This document shows positions 1 through 7,425 of a DNA stretch of 7,425 nt, piece by piece. Each line of letters opens with the position of its first letter. Position 1 is the stretch's first letter. A program made the position numbers and the translations under genes. This DNA comes from an uncultured delta proteobacterium (GTDB lineage Bacteria > Myxococcota_A > Polyangia > Polyangiales > Ga0077539), in the NCBI GenBank assembly GCA_903885885.1, contig CAISKJ010000117.1, positions 1 to 7,425 of the forward strand. The letters are read 5' to 3'. The notes under the pieces were generated by a model. That model made no database searches, was not told the origin of the DNA, and was given only the letters and a program-made list of their open reading frames with translations.

Positions 1-30
1 CGGCAACGTGCAGAGAGGAGAGAATCCATT

Positions 31-75
31 CGAAGTCCGCCGCGGACTTTCGATGGGAAGTCCGCCGCGGACTTC
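31..75. repeat. Tandem pair of 17-nt palindromes
   Basis: The sequence AAGTCCGCCGCGGACTT occurs twice, at 33-49 and 58-74, 25 bp apart. Each copy has perfect 8-bp arms (AAGTCCGC and GCGGACTT) around a single C. The second copy extends to 9-bp arms with the flanking G and C. The strong stems and the exact duplication suggest a dispersed palindromic repeat or a paired protein-binding site. No adjacent gene start favours a promoter role. Only the window edge is visible on the left, so more copies could lie outside. Confidence 0.75.
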
Positions 76-106
76 AGGCGCGTTTTCGATCTCCGCGTTG
101 CCGTGG

Positions 107-123
107 GGTTTCCAACCCGCGGC
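107..123 (+). repeat. 17-nt dispersed motif, copy 1
   Basis: GGTTTCCAACCCGCGGC at this site is the exact reverse complement of 6204-6220. Its left half can form a tight hairpin (GGTT-TCC-AACC). Both copies lie in the gene-free regions that flank the four central genes. The role is unknown. Confidence 0.55.
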
Positions 124-370
124 AACCAGCGAGTACCAAGAACATCTCGAATTCACGACGATTTAGATGCGCTCGCCCTATCGTGGCGCATCGTAGCGTC
201 GCGACGGGCGCCGCGAAAACAGCGCCCGCGCGAGTTGGAGACGCTGGGGCCGCATGAGGGGCTGCGAGCGCGGGAGGTGTTTCCGCAGGCCAGCGCCGCG
301 CGTGGGGGAGAGGGCGGGGCGCTGCGGCGCGGTGCCGGGCCACGGGGGCGATCGGAGAAAGTAGCGGCGC

Positions 371-415
371 GGAGTTATCGGCGTCGGTAATTGTTTTTAC
401 CGACGTCGGTAAGCG
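371..415. repeat. Double-palindrome element, copy 1
   Basis: This site has two 16-bp boxes separated by 6 bp (TTGTTT). Box A (375-390) is TTATCGGCGTCGGTAA and box B (397-412) is the perfect palindrome TTACCGACGTCGGTAA. Box centres are 22 bp apart, about two helical turns. The same arrangement recurs in the same orientation at 6421-6465, with 40 of 45 positions identical. Weaker similarity continues to about 433 through a GC-rich CCGTCAC-like stretch. The form fits a dispersed repeat of REP/REPIN type or a tandem operator. It lies about 155 bp past the stop of the lipoprotein gene, which argues against a promoter operator for that gene. Confidence 0.7.
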
Positions 416-571
416 TGGTGACGGCGCGCGGAGGGGGTGTGTCACGGCGCGGCGCCCCTTCGCGAACGCGGTGCCATCGCGTGCAAGGGGTTCTGCGAAG
501 GCGATGCGCACAGCCGGCGGGGGGGGGAGGTCTGCCACCGGGCGCACGCGCCATCGCCCCCTTCCGGGCCG

Positions 572-1687
572 CTAGCGACGCCAGCGCGCCGACTGCTGAC
601 GCACCATGTCCACCATGTCGCCGAGGGCGAGCGTCACGTCGAGCAGGTGCAGCCCCCACGCGGGGCCGAGCGCGTCGGTGAGCGCGGGGCGCGTGTCGCC
701 CGTCGCGCGCGACTCGGTGATCTGGAGCCAGCTCGCGCCGTCGGCCGCCATGCACGCCCCGCGAAAGAGCCCGGGGTAGGTGACCCACGGCGTGGTGAGC
801 GCCGCGGGGACGCGCACCGCGACGCCCTGCGACTCCATCGAGCGCACGTGAAACACCGCGCGCAGCGGCGAGGCTCCGCCCGCGGGCATGGCGGGGTTCA
901 CACACAGCGCGCGCGACGCGGCGTCGTCGACGCGCCCGAAGAGGGCGCCCGCCGGAGGCGTCATGGTGAAGGCCGAGTAGGCCACCACGCAGCCCGTCTG
1001 ATCGAGCGCGCGGCACGCGGGAACGTGAGCGAAGTCGCCGCCCACGTCGGCCCCGGCGGGCACGCGCACGTCGCCGCCGATGAGCAGCGCCGACACGACG
1101 CGCGCGCGCGCCGCGGCGTCGCCGTCGATGCGCTCGCGCACGAGGCGGGTGAGCATCGCGGCGCCCTGCGAGTGACCCACCAACACGACCCCGCGGCCGT
1201 TGTTGTCGCGCGCGAGGTACTCGCTCCACGCGCGGCGCACGTCGGCGTACGCGAGGTCGAAGTTGGCCGGTGTCACCCGCGGGTCGATGAGCCCCGACAC
1301 CGTCACCTGGCGGTACACGGGCGCGAACACGCGGCACACCGACGAGAAGCGCGCGGCCTGCTGCTCGGCGATGGTGACGAGCTCGGGGTCTACGCTGAGG
1401 TCGGCGTTGAGCGTGCCCTGCGCGCTGATGGTGGGGTACACGTAGAAGCAGTCGACGGGGGCCTCGACCGGGGGCGCGGCGCGCTCGACGGTGGCCGTGC
1501 CGTCGGCGCTCACCACGGTGGTGTCGAGCGAGAGGGCGCAGGGGTTCGACGCGGCCCCCGGGCGGCAGAGCCACACGGTGTCGGCGCCCGCGTCGGCGCT
1601 CGCGTCGGGGGTGACGGGCGCGCCCGTTCCGTCGCAGGCGGCGAGGGCGAGCACGAGCGCGAAGCAGCGGGGCAGTGGGCGCGTCAT
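572..1687 (-). CDS. DUF3089-type alpha/beta-hydrolase lipoprotein
   Basis: This is a predicted secreted, lipid-anchored serine hydrolase of 371 residues. The signal peptide has a basic start (MTRPLPR), a hydrophobic core and a lipobox LAAC, so Cys18 should be the lipidated residue. It is followed by a Pro/Asp/Ala linker typical of myxobacterial lipoproteins. The VDCFYVYPT stretch near residues 78-86 and the nucleophile elbow GHSQG (Ser173) match DUF3089. The C-terminal GLHLLD segment offers His347 as the likely catalytic His. Eight further Cys (about 41, 50, 80, 118, 225, 233, 262, 312) suggest disulfides outside the cytoplasm. I chose the ATG at 1687 over an in-frame GTG at 1696: it gives a normal signal peptide and has a TAGAGT box 7 nt upstream, which the GTG would overlap. 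The kinase gene ends 43 bp upstream on the same strand. The substrate is unknown. The family call rests on remembered motifs. Confidence 0.82.
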   Translation of the reverse strand: MTRPLPRCFALVLALAACDGTGAPVTPDASADAGADTVWLCRPGAASNPCALSLDTTVVSADGTATVERAAPPVEAPVDCFYVYPTISAQGTLNADLSVDPELVTIAEQQAARFSSVCRVFAPVYRQVTVSGLIDPRVTPANFDLAYADVRRAWSEYLARDNNGRGVVLVGHSQGAAMLTRLVRERIDGDAAARARVVSALLIGGDVRVPAGADVGGDFAHVPACRALDQTGCVVAYSAFTMTPPAGALFGRVDDAASRALCVNPAMPAGGASPLRAVFHVRSMESQGVAVRVPAALTTPWVTYPGLFRGACMAADGASWLQITESRATGDTRPALTDALGPAWGLHLLDVTLALGDMVDMVRQQSARWRR

Positions 1688-1694
1688 CGCGCGC

Positions 1695-1700
1695 ACTCTA
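1695..1700 (-). promoter_or_regulatory. -10-like box of the lipoprotein gene
   Basis: On the minus strand this reads TAGAGT, followed by exactly 7 nt and then the ATG at 1687. A sigma70-type -10 this close would start transcription at or next to the start codon, so the mRNA would be leaderless. An identical hexamer with identical spacing precedes the PLD-like gene. No good -35 is visible, and no Shine-Dalgarno sequence precedes this start. Confidence 0.42.
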
Positions 1701-1715
1701 CCAACGACGCCGCGC

Positions 1716-1730
1716 GGGTGAGGGCCGGTC

Positions 1731-1736
<6 letters not shown>
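1716..1736 (-). terminator. Hairpin across the kinase stop codon (weak terminator candidate)
   Basis: GGGTGAG (1716-1722) pairs with CTCACCC (1730-1736) around a 7-nt loop, and the stem can be extended by a few G-C pairs with a one-base bulge. The kinase stop codon (1731-1733) lies inside the stem. No U-rich tract follows on the minus strand, so a standard intrinsic terminator is not shown. It could stabilise the 3' end of the kinase transcript or reduce read-through into the lipoprotein gene. Confidence 0.3.
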
Positions 1737-3839
<2,103 letters not shown>

Positions 3840-3848
3840 GGCACCGGT

Positions 3849-3887
3849 CTTCTCACTCCTCGCGCTCCGTCGAACGGGTCGAGACTA
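3849..3887 (-). promoter_or_regulatory. Possible promoter and ribosome binding site of the kinase gene
   Basis: Reading on the minus strand, TAGTCT (3887-3882) fits a -10 hexamer and would place a transcript start about 35 nt before the ATG at 3839. GAGAAG (3854-3849) then lies 9 nt before the start and could bind the ribosome; GAGGAG slightly further up is too distant. No clear -35 is seen. If correct, this gene has a leader, unlike the other starts in the window. Confidence 0.25.
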
Positions 3888-3934
3888 ACGCCCTTCGCGC
3901 CGCACTCGAAGCGCCGAACGCCACGCGGCGGTGG

Positions 3935-3940
3935 TACCGT
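3935..3940 (+). promoter_or_regulatory. -10-like box of the serine lyase gene
   Basis: TACCGT lies 9 nt before the ATG at 3950 and is followed by a GCGCC-rich stretch, as before the PLD-like gene. Initiation 7-9 nt downstream would give a leaderless or nearly leaderless mRNA. No Shine-Dalgarno sequence is visible. The -35 region has no TTGACA-like hexamer. Confidence 0.4.
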
Positions 3941-3949
3941 GCGCCGCCA

Positions 3950-5320
3950 ATGACTCTCAGCATCTTCGACATGTTCAAGATCGGGATTGGGCCGTCGAGC
4001 TCGCACACGGTAGGCCCCATGCGCGCCGCAAAGCGCTTCGTCGAGGCGCTGCGCGAGGGGGCGCACCTCGCGCGCGTCGAGCACGTGCGCGCGGAGCTCT
4101 TCGGCTCCCTCGGCGCTACGGGCAAGGGCCACGGCAGCGACGTCGCCGTGATGCTCGGGCTCGAGGGCGAGACGCCCGAAGAGGTCGACACGGACCACGT
4201 GCAGGCGCGCGTCGAGGCCATCGTGCGCGACGGCTCGCTGCGCCTCGGCGGCGAGCACGCGGTGGGCTTTCGCCCCGTCGAGTCGATCGTAATGCACCGC
4301 AAGCAGACGCTGCCGCGGCACCCCAACGGCATGCGCTTCATCGCCACGGGGAGCGCGCTCGCCGAGCCCTTCGTGCGGGTCTATTACTCCGTGGGGGGCG
4401 GCTTCGTGGTGAACGAGAGCGACCCCGACGGGTACCTCGGCCCCGCGCAGGCGAAGGCGCCGTACGAGTTCAAGACGGGCGCCGAGCTCTTGGGGCTCGC
4501 GAACCACAATGGCCTCTCGATCGCGACCTTGATGTTCGAAAACGAGAAGTCTCGGCGCTCGGAGCGCGAGATCCGCGACGGGGTCGGTCGCATCTGGGCC
4601 ACGATGCGCGCGTGCGTGAAGCGCGGCTGCGAGCGCGAGGGCATTCTCCCCGGCGGGCTCAAGGTGCGCCGTCGCGCGTCGGCGCTCTACCGCCGGCTGC
4701 GCAACGACACGCGCGCGGGCGACCCCCTCGTGGCCATGGACTGGGTGAACCTCTGGGCCCTCGCGGTGAACGAAGAGAACGCCGCCGGCGGCCGCGTGGT
4801 GACGGCGCCCACCAACGGCGCGGCGGGCATCGTGCCCGCGGTGCTGCACTACTACGAGCGCTTCGTGCCCAACGCCGACGACGAGGGCGTGATGCGCTTT
4901 CTCATGACCGCCGGCGCCATCGGGATGCTCTACAAGATGAACGCGTCGATCTCGGGCGCCGAGGTGGGCTGCCAGGGCGAGGTGGGCGTGGCGTGCTCGA
5001 TGGCCGCGGCGGGCCTCGCCGAGGTGCTGGGCGGCACCGCCGAGCAGGTGGAGAACGCCGCGGAGATCGGCATGGAGCACAACCTCGGGCTCACGTGTGA
5101 CCCCATCGGGGGCCTCGTTCAGGTGCCGTGCATCGAGCGCAACGCGATGGGGTCGGTGAAGGCCATCAACGCGGCGCGCCTCGCGCTCTCGGGCGACGGC
5201 AAGCACAAGGTGTCGCTCGACAAGGTGATCGCCACGATGCGCCAGACGGGCGCCGACATGATGACCAAGTACAAAGAGACCGCCCGCGGCGGCCTCGCGG
5301 TGAACATCATCGAGTGCTGA
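3950..5320 (+). CDS. sdaA: L-serine ammonia-lyase, single-chain iron-sulfur type
   Basis: This enzyme (L-serine dehydratase) converts L-serine to pyruvate and ammonia in the cytoplasm using an oxygen-sensitive [4Fe-4S] cluster rather than PLP. The 456-residue length is close to E. coli SdaA. The N-terminal beta-type domain starts with FDMFKIGIGPSSSHTVGPM and contains SLGATGKGHGSD near residues 53-64. The C-terminal alpha-type domain (about 190-450) contains TAPTNGAAGI near 285-294. Cluster ligands are expected at Cys341 (GCQGEVG), Cys383 (LTCDPIGG) and Cys394 (VPCIERN). The last residue is Cys456, matching the 'tail-in-mouth' Cys of the Legionella enzyme, which as I recall has Cys343, 385, 396 and 458: the same spacing, offset by two. 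The ATG directly opens the conserved N-terminus, so the start is secure. It diverges from the kinase gene, and a PLD-like gene follows after 28 bp; no functional link to either is evident. Confidence 0.97.
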   Translation: MTLSIFDMFKIGIGPSSSHTVGPMRAAKRFVEALREGAHLARVEHVRAELFGSLGATGKGHGSDVAVMLGLEGETPEEVDTDHVQARVEAIVRDGSLRLGGEHAVGFRPVESIVMHRKQTLPRHPNGMRFIATGSALAEPFVRVYYSVGGGFVVNESDPDGYLGPAQAKAPYEFKTGAELLGLANHNGLSIATLMFENEKSRRSEREIRDGVGRIWATMRACVKRGCEREGILPGGLKVRRRASALYRRLRNDTRAGDPLVAMDWVNLWALAVNEENAAGGRVVTAPTNGAAGIVPAVLHYYERFVPNADDEGVMRFLMTAGAIGMLYKMNASISGAEVGCQGEVGVACSMAAAGLAEVLGGTAEQVENAAEIGMEHNLGLTCDPIGGLVQVPCIERNAMGSVKAINAARLALSGDGKHKVSLDKVIATMRQTGADMMTKYKETARGGLAVNIIEC

Positions 5321-5335
5321 CGGCGCGCGAGCTTG

Positions 5336-5341
5336 TAGAGT
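5336..5341 (+). promoter_or_regulatory. -10-like box of the PLD-like gene
   Basis: TAGAGT is followed by 7 nt (GGGCGCC) and the GTG at 5349, the same hexamer and spacing as before the lipoprotein gene. It suggests a leaderless transcript starting inside the 28-bp gap after the serine lyase gene. Read-through from that gene is also possible. Confidence 0.42.
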
Positions 5342-5348
5342 GGGCGCC

Positions 5349-6074
5349 GTGAGTACCCGAGAGCTCGACGCGCTGCTGAAGAAGACCCTCGACGACCCGC
5401 GCATCACGGCCGCGACGCGGCGCGAGATCGAGCGCGTGTTCGCCCGCGGCGGCCTCGACCCCGACACGGTGACCCTCTTCTGCGCGCAGGCCATCGTGCT
5501 GGCGCGGGCTTCGAAGGGCGACCCGCGCATGCGCGACACCTTCGCGTGGGTGCTGAACCTCGCGCGCCTCACGCAAGACGACGCCCCGCCCGCGAAGGCC
5601 CCGGCGCCCGCCGCGCAGGGCGCGAGCGCGCGCGCGTGCTTCAGCCCCGGCGACGACTGCCTCGACCTCATTCGCGACGAGTTTGGCCGCGCGCGAAGGG
5701 CCGTTGACGTGTGCGTGTTCACCATCACCGACGACCGCATTCGCACGGCGATGCTCGACGCCAAGCGCCGCGGGGTGACGGTGCGGGTGATCAGCGACAA
5801 CGACAAGTCGCTCGACGAGGGCTCGGACATCGAGCCGTTGCGCCGTGCGGGCGTCGAGGTGCGCATCGACGAGACCGACGCGCACATGCACCACAAGTTT
5901 GCCCTCTTCGACGGCGCGCGGCTCTTGAACGGCAGCTACAACTGGACGCGCAGCGCGGCGAACTACAATCAAGAGAACGTGGTGGTGACGTCCGACCGCG
6001 CGCTCGTCGAGGCCTTTGCGGGCGAGTTCGAGCGGCTGTGGGCGCGCTTCGCCCCGCCGCGCGCCGCGCGCTGA
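5349..6074 (+). CDS. Single-HKD phospholipase D-like protein
   Basis: This 241-residue protein is a phosphodiesterase of the PLD superfamily. The C-terminal half (about 95-235) is a PLDc_2-type domain with VDVCVFTITDDRI, then the HKD motif with His181, Lys183 and Asp188 in MHHKFALFDG, followed by GSYNWTRSA (195-203) and NQEN. Only one HKD motif is present, so activity should need a homodimer, as in Nuc and the mitochondrial cardiolipin hydrolase/Zucchini group. Residues 1-75 form a helical N-terminal region of unknown role, joined by an Ala/Pro linker (about 80-95). There is no signal peptide or membrane segment, so it is probably cytoplasmic. The substrate could be nucleic acid or phospholipid and cannot be told from sequence. 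The GTG at 5349 is preferred over a GTG at 5340 because the latter overlaps the TAGAGT box. It follows the serine lyase gene after 28 bp. Confidence 0.88.
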   Translation: MSTRELDALLKKTLDDPRITAATRREIERVFARGGLDPDTVTLFCAQAIVLARASKGDPRMRDTFAWVLNLARLTQDDAPPAKAPAPAAQGASARACFSPGDDCLDLIRDEFGRARRAVDVCVFTITDDRIRTAMLDAKRRGVTVRVISDNDKSLDEGSDIEPLRRAGVEVRIDETDAHMHHKFALFDGARLLNGSYNWTRSAANYNQENVVVTSDRALVEAFAGEFERLWARFAPPRAAR

Positions 6075-6203
6075 ACCCGCGGCACCCTCACGATCGCGTC
6101 GCTGGTCTGTGTCGAAGCGCACGAGGGCTGCGACGACGCGCGCAGGAGGCTCCGCGGCCACAGCGGCGCCATTGGGGGGCGCGGTACGGTGATGCGCCCT
6201 CGC

Positions 6204-6220
6204 GCCGCGGGTTGGAAACC
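6204..6220 (-). repeat. 17-nt dispersed motif, copy 2 (inverted)
   Basis: Read on the minus strand this is GGTTTCCAACCCGCGGC, identical to 107-123. Flanking bases differ, so only the core is shared. It lies 200 bp before the second double-palindrome element; copy 1 lies about 250 bp before the first one. Confidence 0.55.
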
Positions 6221-6420
6221 ATCGGCGCTGCAAAGCTACGTCTGGCAAGGTGTTTCACGCATCACGTCGCCGCCTCCGGGGGGCCGCGGGGGCTCGCGCC
6301 CGGGGCGCATACGAGCGCGACGCCGAGCGCGTCGGCCACCGGCGCGCAATGCGGGTAGGGCTCGCGGTCGGCGTCGGTGACGCACGGCTCGGCGCGTCGC
6401 GCGACGAGAAGCGACCCGAC

Positions 6421-6465
6421 GGAGTTATCGGCGTCGGCAATTTTACTTACCGACGTCGGAAAGCG
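6421..6465. repeat. Double-palindrome element, copy 2
   Basis: Box A (6425-6440) is TTATCGGCGTCGGCAA and box B (6447-6462) is TTACCGACGTCGGAAA, separated by TTTTAC. Spacing and orientation match the element at 371-415, exactly 6,050 bp away. Weaker similarity, with a CCGTCAC-type stretch and a GCGCGC run, extends to about 6481, two bases short of the stop codon of the nuclease-like gene. It therefore forms the immediate 3' flank of that gene. The dyads might act as a 3'-end hairpin, a protein-binding site or a dispersed repeat. Confidence 0.7.
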
Positions 6466-6483
6466 CCGTCACGGAGCGCGCGG

Positions 6484-7422
6484 CTACGTCCAGGCGCGGG
6501 TGGCGCGGAGCGCGGCGAGGCGCGCGTCGAGCTGGGCGCTGTTGGCGCCGTCGATCCAGGCGCGTTGCGCGTCGTCGAGGGCGATGCCCGCCGCCTCGCA
6601 GAACGCCGTGACGGCGATGCGCAGGCCTTTCTCGATGCCCTTCTCGATGCCCTTCTCGATGCCCTCCTTGATGCCCTCCTTGATGCCCTCCTCGATGCCC
6701 TTCTTGCGCCACTTCTTCATGGCGCGCGCCTCCACCTTTTCGGTCCACGCCTTGTGGGCGGCGCGGGTCTCGGCGACAAACTGCTTGCCATCCATGCGTC
6801 TCTCCTCGTGGTGTGCGCGAATGCGCCCGATGCGCTCGATGTGCTGGAGCGCGATGATGCGTTCTTCGGCGTCGTCGGGCAACGCCTCGACCTCGGCCAC
6901 GGCGTGACGAAGCACCGCCCCCGCGCCCATGAGTCGCAAGAGCAGCGTGTGGGGCGCAACGGGCAGGTCGCGCACCAGCACGAGGCGCAGCCCGCTCCCC
7001 GCGGGCCCTTCGTAGAAGCCGCGCGGCCAGGCCTTCAGGGGCGTGAAGGTCATCGCGCGCAGCAGGGCCCGCGGCGTGCCCGCGCAGATGAGCCACAGCG
7101 GCGCCATCGGGGGCGCCCGTCGGCCATGCGCCCTCGCGTGCGCGACGCGGATGCGGTGCCACGCGCGCACCTTCTCGATGCACGTGATGGCCATGAGAAG
7201 GTCTGGCGGCCGGTGGGCGAACTCCCACAGCGAGGCGACGCGCGCCATGCGGTCGACCTGGTCGCGCGGGCGCTTCGGCAGGAGCCGTCGCCGGGGCTCC
7301 CACGCGACGTCGGCGTAGAGCGCGTCGCGGCCGAGCTCGCACTCCGTCTCGGCGTGGCCGAAGAACGCCTGGCGGTCGACCATGATCGATTTGGCAAACT
7401 CGTCGAAGGGGTTGTGCGTCAC
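6484..7422 (-). CDS. Putative PD-(D/E)XK/Rpn-like protein with tetrapeptide-repeat tail
   Basis: This 312-residue protein resembles a group found in several copies in large myxobacterial genomes and distantly like Rpn/YhgA-type putative nucleases or transposases; I recall this from sequence style and cannot confirm it. The N-terminus (MTHNPFDEFAKS) resembles the usual start of such proteins. The stretch ETECELGRDALYADVAW (25-41) could supply acidic active-site residues (Glu27, Glu29, Asp38), and CIEKVRAWHR (81-90) the later helix. A hydrophobic middle region includes PLWLICAG (108-115) and LLLRLMGAGAVLRHA (160-174). Residues 241-264 are six units alternating KGIE and EGIK, then KGLR, a feature common in the C-termini of such proteins. 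There is no signal peptide. The GTG at 7422 lies 3 bp from the window edge; it keeps the family-like N-terminus, but an upstream start cannot be excluded. Met14 is an alternative. A double-palindrome repeat begins right after its stop. Confidence 0.62.
   Translation of the reverse strand: MTHNPFDEFAKSIMVDRQAFFGHAETECELGRDALYADVAWEPRRRLLPKRPRDQVDRMARVASLWEFAHRPPDLLMAITCIEKVRAWHRIRVAHARAHGRRAPPMAPLWLICAGTPRALLRAMTFTPLKAWPRGFYEGPAGSGLRLVLVRDLPVAPHTLLLRLMGAGAVLRHAVAEVEALPDDAEERIIALQHIERIGRIRAHHEERRMDGKQFVAETRAAHKAWTEKVEARAMKKWRKKGIEEGIKEGIKEGIEKGIEKGIEKGLRIAVTAFCEAAGIALDDAQRAWIDGANSAQLDARLAALRATRAWT
6631..6702 (-). repeat. 12-bp tandem repeat inside the nuclease-like gene
   Basis: Six consecutive 12-bp units vary around CTCGATGCCCTT on the plus strand (variants CTTGATGCCCTC and CTCGATGCCCTC). 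On the coding strand they give KGIE or EGIK tetrapeptides. Because the unit is a multiple of three, gain or loss of units would change protein length without a frameshift. Neighbouring units are nearly identical at the DNA level, which suggests recent duplication by slippage. Confidence 0.9.
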
Positions 7423-7425
7423 GGC

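Larger units (their letters stand above)
1..571. other. Gene-free intergenic region with several repeats
   Basis: No reading frame here has convincing family features or a steady third-position GC bias. The open frames that exist on both strands have mixed codon use and Arg/Pro/Ala-rich translations typical of non-coding GC-rich DNA. The stretch holds a tandem pair of palindromes (31-75), a 17-nt motif that recurs inverted at 6204-6220, a less GC-rich patch around 125-180, a double-palindrome element (371-415) and a run of nine G (519-527). It lies downstream of the minus-strand lipoprotein gene, so transcripts of that gene probably end somewhere inside it. I see no U-tract terminator. Confidence 0.6.
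6075..6483. other. Convergent intergenic region with repeats
   Basis: This stretch lies between the ends of the PLD-like gene and the minus-strand nuclease-like gene. I find no gene I can defend. It carries the inverted copy of a 17-nt motif (6204-6220), a TACGGT box without a recognised gene (6185-6190) and the second double-palindrome element (6421-6465). A minus-strand frame ending in a TGA at 6262-6264 has coding-like codon bias over about 51 codons but no plausible start; it may be a gene remnant. No U-tract terminator is evident for either flanking gene. Confidence 0.55.

Noticed and set aside
103..390. Plus-strand open frame of 95 codons
   Set aside because: It begins in the 17-nt repeat and ends in the double-palindrome element, with Arg-rich composition and no family features.
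74..547. Minus-strand open frame of 157 codons through the left repeat region
   Set aside because: It reads through the repeat elements, its codon third positions are not consistently G or C, and the translation is Ala/Pro/Arg-rich without a known motif.
3925..3949. Palindromic operator around GGTACC before sdaA
   Set aside because: The outer GCGGCG/CGCCGC arms are offset from the GGTACC centre and the bases between do not pair, so the symmetry is not real.
5340..5348. Alternative GTG start for the PLD-like gene at 5340
   Set aside because: It overlaps the TAGAGT box and adds only three residues. The GTG at 5349 has the same spacing to this box as the lipoprotein start has to its own.
6631..6702. 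CRISPR-like array
   Set aside because: The units are 12 bp, contiguous and without spacers, and they encode in-frame tetrapeptides within a gene.

Overview
The window is very GC-rich, with almost every third codon position G or C. It reads like chromosome from a Myxococcota-type bacterium (Polyangiales or a relative). The clues are the GC content, the Asp/Ala/Pro-rich linker right after the lipobox of the lipoprotein, the large membrane hybrid kinase, and promoter-like boxes lying almost on top of the start codons. The assignment is by style and memory, not by a search.

Layout. Positions 1-571 hold no gene I can support; they contain two tandem palindromes (31-75), a 17-nt motif (107-123) and a double-palindrome repeat (371-415). 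A minus-strand lipoprotein of the DUF3089 alpha/beta-hydrolase type follows (572-1687). Upstream of it on the same strand is a hybrid sensor histidine kinase (1731-3839). A 110-bp divergent spacer separates the kinase from plus-strand L-serine ammonia-lyase (3950-5320), which is followed after 28 bp by a single-HKD phospholipase D-like protein (5349-6074). A convergent, gene-free stretch (6075-6483) carries a second copy of the 17-nt motif (inverted) and a second copy of the double palindrome (direct). The window ends in a minus-strand gene (6484-7422) that resembles PD-(D/E)XK/Rpn-type putative nucleases and ends in a run of Gly-Ile-charged tetrapeptides.

How the genes relate. The serine lyase makes pyruvate and ammonia from L-serine and is the most secure call. 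The kinase has the residues for autophosphorylation and an attached receiver, but no HPt domain or separate regulator is present here, so its output lies elsewhere. The lipoprotein may be read through from the kinase gene but also has its own -10-like box. Nothing shows that the four central genes form one pathway.

The most unusual signals are the two copies of a 45-bp element made of two 16-bp near-palindromes 22 bp apart, one of them directly after the stop codon of the nuclease-like gene, and the repeated -10-like box 7-9 nt before three starts, which suggests leaderless transcripts.
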